Assembly: GCA_964461025.1 (NCBI GenBank)
Contig: CAYWSE010000003.1
Coordinates: forward strand, 20,775-84,774
Direction: 5' to 3'
Source: JAHBVL01 sp964461025
Lineage (GTDB): Bacteria; Chloroflexota; Chloroflexia; Thermomicrobiales; UBA6265
DNA length: 64,000 nucleotides
Position numbers and translations under genes: made by a program. Below the pieces are notes generated by a model that was not told the origin of the DNA, ran no database searches, and saw only the letters and a list, made by a program, of their open reading frames with translations. Every line of letters starts with the position of its first letter. Position 1 is the stretch's first letter. Below, piece by piece: positions 57,837 through 64,000 of the stretch.

Positions 57837-58793
57837 CTATTCGACGCTGAAGTTCGCGATCATCCCCATCGCCGAGTGTGGTGTGAAGTCGTGCCGGGGA
57901 TCGGGGATGAAACAGAAGACGCCATAGTTGGCTGGCTGCAAATCCACGGACCACCAGAAAGTCTGAGCGGTCGACTGAGTGGTCGTCGCGCCCAGTTCGC
58001 CCAGTTGTTCGAGCGGCGGCAAGTCGGGATTTGTAGATTCGCCAGTCTCGAACGCCAGGAAGACTTCGAACCACTGGTCGTCAGTCAACGCGACAGGAGA
58101 CGAAAAGACGATGATGAAGTGCGGTTGATCGGAATCATTGTGGAATCTGATGAGCTGCTTCCCCGTCGCGGCTGAGCCTTCGACCGTGAAATCGAATGCA
58201 TCATCCGTGTTGACGGCGGTGATCGTCAGTGCCGCGGGAATCTCGGCGAGATCGGCGGGGAACTCCCCAGTCACCGAGATGGCGCCGGTCGGGTGAAAGA
58301 AGTCGTCGTTCCAGATCACATAGTCGCCCGGCTGCAAATCGACGACCGCCTGACCGGCTGTACCCGCCCCACTCGTCGCAGGACCACCGACGACCACACT
58401 TTCGTACAAGAACGCTGCTGGATCGTCGCCAGTTGGCGGCGTTCCGGCATCGACGGCCGCGAAATAGGTCGCGATCGCATCGAATTGATTCTGAACACTC
58501 TCGATCGTTGATCCATCGGGTACGTTCACGAAGCCGGCGCCGGCGATTTCCGCAGACGACCCATTTTCGACTGTCAACAGATAGCGACCAGCGACGATTT
58601 CGGCCGGTGCCTCGAATCCGTCGTCGATCTGGCGAATGAACAACTCGGGGAGACCAAGCTCGTCACCCGAGAAGAGCAATTCCGCGGGTCCAGGGCCGGC
58701 GTCCTGTGCCCGCACCGACACCCCGTCAACATGCGCGAACGCGACAGCGGCCATTCCAGCTGAGGTTGTGACGAGAAAACTCCGGCGATTCAT
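57837..58793 (-). CDS. Tat-exported cupredoxin-like protein B
   Basis: This 318-residue protein has a Tat-type leader (MNRRSFLVTTSAGMAAVAF). It is closely similar to the gene at 53281 throughout; FSGDELGLPELFIRQIDDGFEAPAEIVAGRYLLTVENG matches the relative's N terminus. Its putative copper ligands are His in SDQPHFIIVF, Cys in NYGVFCFIPDP and His/Met in FTPHSAMGMIANF. The ATG at 58793 has CAGGAGAA upstream, and the frame beyond it is not used. It lies 210 bases downstream of the STAND-LuxR regulator at 59004. Confidence 0.75.
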   Translation of the reverse strand: MNRRSFLVTTSAGMAAVAFAHVDGVSVRAQDAGPGPAELLFSGDELGLPELFIRQIDDGFEAPAEIVAGRYLLTVENGSSAEIAGAGFVNVPDGSTIESVQNQFDAIATYFAAVDAGTPPTGDDPAAFLYESVVVGGPATSGAGTAGQAVVDLQPGDYVIWNDDFFHPTGAISVTGEFPADLAEIPAALTITAVNTDDAFDFTVEGSAATGKQLIRFHNDSDQPHFIIVFSSPVALTDDQWFEVFLAFETGESTNPDLPPLEQLGELGATTTQSTAQTFWWSVDLQPANYGVFCFIPDPRHDFTPHSAMGMIANFSVE

Positions 58794-58913
58794 AGCGTAT
58801 TCTCCTGGCAGGACGCGACTACCGGCACGGCATCCACATCCGATCGGCAAGTGCGACCGCACTACGGGCCGCTCGTTCTCACGCTACAGGTGCGATCCCG
58901 ACCGGGCATCCAG

Positions 58914-58922
58914 ACAAATACG
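58914..58922. promoter_or_regulatory. ACAAATACG motif, copy 3 (after regulator 3)
   Basis: The 9-mer lies in the 210-base gap between the STAND-LuxR regulator at 59004 and the cupredoxin-like gene at 57837. It extends to ACAAATACGGA as at copy 2. The position relative to the downstream gene, about 120 bases before its start, fits an activator site. Confidence 0.4.
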
Positions 58923-59003
58923 GAGTTGGCTATGCCCCAGTCTGATAACGGATGTCCGGTATGCGATGCATCCAGGTTCGGAATCGATCTTTGCCAGGTG
59001 AAC

Positions 59004-61694
59004 CTACGCCAGCTCTGTGCGGAACTTCAGACTGACGGCCGCAGTCCTCGATTCGACTCCCAGTTTGCCGAGGATCGAGCCGACGTGGGTCGATACCGTG
59101 CGCCTGCTCAGGAAGAGCTGATCGGCTATTTGCTGATCGGTCATCCCTTCGGCCAGGAGAACGAGCACCTCTCTTTCCCGTTCAGTGAGAACCGAAAGGT
59201 GTGTATCGAAACGCGCAACGCTTTCGGGTTCGAGTCCCGTGCCGGCGGCAACAAGAGCGGCAGCATCGCGAACTGACATCGTCATTCCGCGATCGAACGC
59301 TGCGTCGAATGCTCCGGAGTCGAGTGCCTGTTCGCAGACCCGCAACCCTGCCGACGCAGCTGCATCGAGCTCCTTGTCGCCACTCTCGCCAGATCCTCCG
59401 CTTACTTGGCGCATGAATCCGAACAGCATCGACGCTTGAAGCGGTCGGGCCAGGTTCGAAAGCTCCGTTGCCGCCGCGGCGACCACCTGGACCATCATTC
59501 GCTGATTAGCCAATGAGATCAGAAGCTGGAGGGAATCAGCCAGGCGCGGAAATCCCGCTTCCGGTTGCCGGTCGCGAATCAGAGCCAGCCCGGCGTTTGC
59601 CTGCGCAATGGCGACAGTGTGTCGGTCGCCGAACCGTGCGGCGATCTCTATCGCCTCGATTGCCAGGGCGAACGCCTTTCGATGGTCACCTTCGCTCAAC
59701 GCGAGATCGGACCGGTTCATCATGGCAACGGCCAGCAACTGCTGTTCTCCCAGCTGCGTGTAGCGATCCTCCGCTTCGGCATATCGCTCCGCCGCGAGAG
59801 TGAGGTTGCCGGTGTACCGAGCCAGCAACCCGGAATTGGCCGCAATTCTGGCGAGTTGATACTCATCGCCTTCGTCCTTCGCCAGGCGATAAGCGTCGTT
59901 CATCAAGGTCTCGGCAGTCTCCAGATCGCCCTGAAAGACGGTCGTAAACGCCAGACCACTCATTCCCAGCGCCACAAAACCAGCAGCGCCCTGGGCAGTC
60001 GCACGTTCGATCAATTGGCGCTGCATCGACGCTGCTTCATCGAAATCACCGAGGTCCTGATAGAGATGACCTGTCAAATCGAAAAGCTCTGCGACGTCGT
60101 CAAACTGTTCAGTCGATTCCGGTGACTGGAGAGCCACTTCGAGGTGAAGCCGGGCACGGGGCAGGTCACCGAGAATGCGGGCGAGATACCCGCACCGCAC
60201 ATGCGCTTTCCAACGAACAGAAGGTGAGAGATCGGCGCCCATGCCGAGGCATCGCTCGAGGCGGTGTAGGGCGTCCTGTCCGAAGCCGATGTTGTGCCAG
60301 TAGAGGGTGGTGTCCGAAATCAGCTCGATGGCCATTTCGGCGCCGCCCGCAGCCTCGGCCCATTGCACAGCCGATCGCAGGATCGCATCGATTCGTCTGA
60401 AGTACCGAAGCCAGTGCTGCAGCCGGGGCCCGTTTCGCTCCCCGTCAAAGTGAGCTGCCACCGATCGCAAGTGCGCCGCAGTGCGCGCATTCGCTGTTGC
60501 TTCTTCGTCGGTTGCCCACTCCTGCGAGGCAAAACCGCGAATCGTTTCCAGCATGCTGTAAGCGCCATCTGACTCGCGTTGCAGCAGCGACTTCGATCGC
60601 AATGCATCGAGCAATGTGGCGGCGCCACCCAAATCAGCCAGAACCGAATCGGCGAGCGCTACGTCAAACGGCCCAGCAAACACGGCCAGTTGTCGCAAAG
60701 CGGTCTGCTCGTCCACGGTCAGCAGCTGATAGCTCCAGGCGATTGCATCGAGGAGCGTTCGTTGCCGCTCGTCATTTGGCCTGCGTCCACCGAGGAGGAG
60801 CGGAAATGAGCGTTCCATCCGTTCCAGCATCCGTTCGGCGCCGATTGCGGCGAGGCGCGGCGCTGCCAGCTCGATGCCAAGCGGCAACCCATCCAGCTTG
60901 CGAGCGATCTCAGCAATCGGCACCGCGTTTTCAGCGTCCAGGCGAAACGCTGGATCGACAATCTGCGCTCGTTTCACCAGCAACCGAACAGCCGGGCCGG
61001 CGTGGCGCAGATGAATGGCGGCGGGTTCTAATGCTTGGGGAACCGCAAGCGGCTGTAGCTCGAAAACCAGCTCTCCCCCGACGCCGACCGCCTGTCGCGA
61101 CGTGGCGAGCACGACCACCGACGGCGCCGTTGACAACAGCTCCTCGATGAACTCCGCCGAATCCAGCAGGTGTTCGACATTGTCCAGCACGACAAGCTGA
61201 TCCGCCGTCGCCAGCGTGTCGATCACCGCCTCTCGCGGCGATTGATTGGCCGGCTGGATTCTCGCGGCAACGGCTACTGTGGCAGGAACATCGTCCGCCG
61301 TTCTAACGGTTGAAAGCGACACGAAGACGACCGGACCGCCGAAGTCGGGTGCGACCTCCCGGGCGGCTTCGATCGCCAGACGCGTTTTACCGGCGCCACC
61401 CGTTCCGACGATCGACAAGAGGCGCGTCTCCGGAAGTCGCAGGAGATCCAGCACTGCTGCCAGTTCCCGTTCGCGCCCGATCATCGCATCCGGAGTCTCC
61501 GGCAAGCCAACCTCGCCGGAACCTGTGGGCACCGACGTCACCCGGAACGATTCCAGATCGTCGCGCTGGATGTGAAAAGAGCGGCCGCGTTTTTCGGCTC
61601 GCAGGTCTCCACGCTGGATGGCGCGGCGAATCGTGCGCTCGTGAACACCGAGCGCGTCCGCCGCTTCCTTTGCCGTCAACCTGCGATCAGACAT
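59004..61694 (-). CDS. Excisionase HTH-STAND ATPase-TPR-LuxR regulator (unit 3)
   Basis: This 896-residue protein has the same layout as the regulator at 54968. The N-terminal excisionase-type helix-turn-helix is LTAKEAADALGVHERTIRRAIQRGDLRAEKRGRSFHI. Walker A is GTGGAGKT near 97-104, and QLVVLDNVEHLLDSAEF and GLPLGIELAAPRL follow. After a TPR-like region the C-terminal LuxR helix-turn-helix contains LTEREREVLVLLAEGMTDQQI. The ATG shares one base with the stop of the M24 peptidase gene (TGATG), so it is translated with pepP-like and nitroreductase genes upstream. The cupredoxin-like gene follows. Confidence 0.9.
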   Translation of the reverse strand: MSDRRLTAKEAADALGVHERTIRRAIQRGDLRAEKRGRSFHIQRDDLESFRVTSVPTGSGEVGLPETPDAMIGRERELAAVLDLLRLPETRLLSIVGTGGAGKTRLAIEAAREVAPDFGGPVVFVSLSTVRTADDVPATVAVAARIQPANQSPREAVIDTLATADQLVVLDNVEHLLDSAEFIEELLSTAPSVVVLATSRQAVGVGGELVFELQPLAVPQALEPAAIHLRHAGPAVRLLVKRAQIVDPAFRLDAENAVPIAEIARKLDGLPLGIELAAPRLAAIGAERMLERMERSFPLLLGGRRPNDERQRTLLDAIAWSYQLLTVDEQTALRQLAVFAGPFDVALADSVLADLGGAATLLDALRSKSLLQRESDGAYSMLETIRGFASQEWATDEEATANARTAAHLRSVAAHFDGERNGPRLQHWLRYFRRIDAILRSAVQWAEAAGGAEMAIELISDTTLYWHNIGFGQDALHRLERCLGMGADLSPSVRWKAHVRCGYLARILGDLPRARLHLEVALQSPESTEQFDDVAELFDLTGHLYQDLGDFDEAASMQRQLIERATAQGAAGFVALGMSGLAFTTVFQGDLETAETLMNDAYRLAKDEGDEYQLARIAANSGLLARYTGNLTLAAERYAEAEDRYTQLGEQQLLAVAMMNRSDLALSEGDHRKAFALAIEAIEIAARFGDRHTVAIAQANAGLALIRDRQPEAGFPRLADSLQLLISLANQRMMVQVVAAAATELSNLARPLQASMLFGFMRQVSGGSGESGDKELDAAASAGLRVCEQALDSGAFDAAFDRGMTMSVRDAAALVAAGTGLEPESVARFDTHLSVLTEREREVLVLLAEGMTDQQIADQLFLSRRTVSTHVGSILGKLGVESRTAAVSLKFRTELA

Positions 61695-62809
61695 CAATCC
61701 ATGACGGTGAGCTCGCGAGTGGCTTCATTCAGGCGCTTGCCGCCATCTTCCGTGACCACAACTGAATCCTCGATGCGAACGCCGAACTCACCTTCAATGT
61801 AGATGCCCGGTTCGTCCGAAAAGACCATGCCGATCTGCAATGGCGTCGCATTGCCTCCGACCAGGTAGGGCTCTTCGTGCACGTCCATACCGAGACCGTG
61901 CCCGACGCGATGGATGAAATACTCGCCGAATCCTTCGGCGGTGATCAGATTCCGCGCCGCCTTGTCGATATCCTCGCAGGCCGCTCCAGCCTTCACCGCA
62001 TCCAGCGCAGCCTGATTGGCGCGACGAACGATGTCGTAAACCTTCCGGAACTTCGCTGTCGGTTCACCGACGAAAACCGTGCGCGTTACATCCGAGTGAT
62101 AGCCCTCGATGGTGCTTCCCCAGTCGAAGATCACCGAGTCGCCCTGCTGGATGACGCGATCCCCGGTGTGATGGTGCGGCGAGGCTGAATTCGGCCCACT
62201 GGCACAAATGCCAAAGCTGGCGCCAAGACCTCGCTTCTGCATCAAGCCAGACAAGCGATCCATCGCCTGCGTTTCGGTCAGACCGGAGAGCGGTCCACCC
62301 TCGATGAATTCGTCCCACGCTTCGTCGGTCAACCTGGAGACCTCGGCCAGAAGTTCGATTTCACGGCTGTCCTTGGTGACGCGCAGCGGTTTGATGACAT
62401 CGAGCGCCGAAACCCACGAAACGCCCTGCACCGAGCTTTGCAGCTTGAGCAGAAAACCGCTCCAGAGCTGGTCGCTGACGGCGATCGTCCCCGGAGCGAG
62501 CGCGGCCGCAAGCCCTGAAGCCAGATCGACAGGATTCTCCGTTTCGGTCCATGGGTGAATATCGGCAAGCGGTTCGGCTATGCGGGCCAGCGGCGCTTCG
62601 AGCACCGGCACAACAAGGGCCGGCTTGCCGGTCGCCGGCAGAATGAGCAAATTGAGTCGTTCACTCAGGTGCGCGTCGTATCCGGTCAGATACCGCAGGT
62701 CGGACGACGGACCGACGAAAAGGACATCGATCCCCTTGTCTTTCATCTCCTGCCGGGCGCGATCGATGCGCTTTTGATAGACCTCTGCTGATGTCGAACC
62801 CTGCGCCAT
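61694..62809 (-). CDS. M24 family peptidase (Xaa-Pro aminopeptidase-like)
   Basis: This 371-residue protein has an N-terminal creatinase-like domain (LRYLTGYDAHLSERLNLLIL). The catalytic pita-bread domain follows with metal ligands in VIFDWGSTIEGYHSDVTRT (two Asp), HRVGHGLGMDVHEEPY (His), FSDEPGIYIEGEFGVRIED (two Glu). It removes N-terminal residues preceding proline, probably in peptide degradation. The ATG at 62809 follows GGGAG; an ATG 15 bases upstream lies before that ribosome site. Its start is 27 bases from the nitroreductase stop, and its stop overlaps the regulator start, suggesting one operon of three to four genes. Confidence 0.92.
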   Translation of the reverse strand: MAQGSTSAEVYQKRIDRARQEMKDKGIDVLFVGPSSDLRYLTGYDAHLSERLNLLILPATGKPALVVPVLEAPLARIAEPLADIHPWTETENPVDLASGLAAALAPGTIAVSDQLWSGFLLKLQSSVQGVSWVSALDVIKPLRVTKDSREIELLAEVSRLTDEAWDEFIEGGPLSGLTETQAMDRLSGLMQKRGLGASFGICASGPNSASPHHHTGDRVIQQGDSVIFDWGSTIEGYHSDVTRTVFVGEPTAKFRKVYDIVRRANQAALDAVKAGAACEDIDKAARNLITAEGFGEYFIHRVGHGLGMDVHEEPYLVGGNATPLQIGMVFSDEPGIYIEGEFGVRIEDSVVVTEDGGKRLNEATRELTVMD

Positions 62810-62836
62810 GAAATCTGCTCCCATTCGTTGAGTGAT

Positions 62837-63400
62837 CTAAAGTGCCGTGCCATACGTGTTGTGACTGGCGACTTCCGACATCGGTTTGCGGCCGCCGATG
62901 TTTGCGTTCGGTCGGGTGTCCTTGGTCGATGTGGCGTGACCGATCACGACAACTCCCCGGTTGAAGAGCCCGTCCGGAATGCCAAGAACCCGCTTTCCTT
63001 CCGCGGTCTGCGCCTCGTCGCCATACCAGGCGACACCACCGCCCAGGCCAAGCACTCTGGCGGCGATCAGCAATCGCTCCGCAACTCGCCCCTCGTCGTA
63101 AATCTCCGAATCAGGCGATTTCCCGTCCATGACGAGGGCAATCGCCAGCGGCGCGTCGGCTACCCAGTTGATCGGCGGTCGCAGCTGGCTGATCTTCCGC
63201 AGCTGTTCCTTGTCGTCGATCACGATGAAATGCCACGGCTGGGTGTTGCGAGCGCTACCGGTCCATCGCGCCACCTGCAGCAGTGTCTCGAGGTCTTCCG
63301 CGGAGACCGCTTCGTCAGAATACAAACGCGCCTGACGCACCGTGCGGACGGCTTCGACGATCTCAGCGGCGTTGGCAAATTCGAGCGACGGATTGGACAT
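62837..63400 (-). CDS. Nitroreductase-family FMN oxidoreductase
   Basis: This 187-residue protein has the nitroreductase layout: TVRQARLYSDEAVSAEDLETLLQVARWTGSARNTQPWHFIVI for FMN binding, VADAPLAIALVMDG, RVAERLLIAARVLGLGGGVAWYG and GVVVIGHATSTKDTRPN. Members reduce nitro, quinone or other electrophilic compounds with NAD(P)H. GAAAGGGGA precedes the ATG. It is divergent from the D-2-hydroxyacid dehydrogenase and heads the operon with the M24 peptidase. Confidence 0.9.
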   Translation of the reverse strand: MSNPSLEFANAAEIVEAVRTVRQARLYSDEAVSAEDLETLLQVARWTGSARNTQPWHFIVIDDKEQLRKISQLRPPINWVADAPLAIALVMDGKSPDSEIYDEGRVAERLLIAARVLGLGGGVAWYGDEAQTAEGKRVLGIPDGLFNRGVVVIGHATSTKDTRPNANIGGRKPMSEVASHNTYGTAL

Positions 63401-63491
63401 GACGTTCCCCTTTCATCGAACACAAACGTGCATTCCCTCGTAGAATCGCACAACTTGACCAACGAAGAGATGTGGAAAGGGCAACGCGAGC

Positions 63492-64000
63492 ATGTCAGCC
63501 GGACCAGAAAGTGACCGGATCGTCGTGGTCTTCTCCACGCCACTGGAGGATGAACTCGTCCGGCAGATCGCCGCGGTCGATCCCGAACGGGTCGTCGTTC
63601 ACTACCGTCCCGACCTCCTGCCAATGCCACGATATGTCGCCGACCATCATGGAGAACCAGGCTGGCGGCGTCCCGCCAATCTCGAAGCTGAGTGGCGGGC
63701 GATTGCTGCGGAAGCGCACGTGCTCTGGGACCTGCCGGAAGGCAACACGGCCCCCGTGCTCGAACAATGCCCCAGTCTGCGCTGGCTGCAGACCACATCA
63801 GCCGGGGTCGGACCGCAAATCAAGGCTGCTGGTCTGGCCGGAACCGATGTGATCGTCACGACATCGAGCGGCATTCATGCCACGCCTCTTGCTGAGTTCG
63901 TCATGGCCGCGCTGCTCTATCACGTCAAGATCTTCTCGCAATTGTTGGGCTGGCAGCGGGACAAGCACTGGGAGCGTTATTGCGCCGGTGAGCTGCGCGG
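63492..64000 (+). CDS. D-isomer-specific 2-hydroxyacid dehydrogenase, N-terminal part (truncated by window edge)
   Basis: From an ATG at 63492 the frame stays open to the window end, giving 169 residues. The sequence RIVVVFSTPLEDELVRQIAAVDPERVVV opens the catalytic domain. PSLRWLQTTSAGVG and VIVTTSSGIHATPLAEFVMAALL are the family's substrate-binding and hinge features. The NAD-binding GxGxxG and the His/Glu catalytic residues would lie beyond the edge. The gene diverges from the nitroreductase. A GhrA-like or formate-dehydrogenase-like enzyme cannot be told apart from this part alone. Confidence 0.85.
   Translation, partial: MSAGPESDRIVVVFSTPLEDELVRQIAAVDPERVVVHYRPDLLPMPRYVADHHGEPGWRRPANLEAEWRAIAAEAHVLWDLPEGNTAPVLEQCPSLRWLQTTSAGVGPQIKAAGLAGTDVIVTTSSGIHATPLAEFVMAALLYHVKIFSQLLGWQRDKHWERYCAGELR

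Overview
The window looks like a chromosomal segment of a GC-rich Chloroflexota bacterium, most likely Thermomicrobia or a relative. This is inferred from gene content: many Tat-exported solute-binding proteins, a permease/ATPase fusion in a peptide ABC transporter, large STAND-ATPase LuxR regulators, cupredoxin-like exported proteins and no outer-membrane genes. I could not run a taxonomic search. I saw no tRNA, rRNA, CRISPR array, transposase or phage gene. About 52 protein genes fill almost the whole window, with short gaps and many 1 to 14 base overlaps.

Layout. 1-4.5 kb: the start of a metallophosphoesterase, a TIR-STAND-TPR-LuxR regulator, a SnoaL-like exported protein and a DinB-like protein. 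4.5-10.4 kb: YciI, a Tat-exported amidohydrolase, mutS and an AbrB/PIN toxin-antitoxin pair. 10.4-19.8 kb: an amidase, a coupled moxR-DUF58-DUF4129-hemW operon, an SH3-repeat/M23 cell-wall hydrolase and a small unknown. 19.9-33.3 kb: an ABC ATPase, a complete peptide ABC operon ending in a PLP enzyme, and facing it a second peptide operon led by an autoregulated GntR gene but lacking ATPases; an amidohydrolase lies on the other side of the GntR promoter. 33.4-36 kb: an ECF sigma factor, its likely anti-sigma factor and a plastocyanin-like protein. The sigma gene and the cupredoxin gene carry the same promoter-like motif. 36-46 kb: a sugar-type ABC operon with two tandem binding-protein paralogues, threonine dehydratase, a CapA-like protein, an N-acetylmuramoyl-L-alanine amidase and an MFS exporter. 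46-53 kb: a DUF983 protein, a large unknown with nucleoside-phosphorylase-like motifs and a second sugar-type ABC set with two diverging binding proteins. 53-62 kb: two further STAND-LuxR regulators, each followed by a cupredoxin-like exported protein (one also by a SnoaL-like gene). 61.7-64 kb: an M24 peptidase, a nitroreductase and a truncated D-2-hydroxyacid dehydrogenase.

The most interesting theme is a repeated module: a STAND-ATPase LuxR regulator followed on the same strand by a small SnoaL-like and/or cupredoxin-like gene. It occurs three times. All three gaps after the regulator contain the 9-mer ACAAATACG (or its complement). One regulator carries an N-terminal TIR domain; the other two carry an excisionase-type helix-turn-helix in that place. 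The ECF-sigma/cupredoxin locus with duplicated GGAACC-N15-CGGTAT motifs may be a second, independent copper or envelope-stress circuit. Three of the four ABC importers have no ATPase gene beside them, so they probably share ATPases encoded elsewhere.
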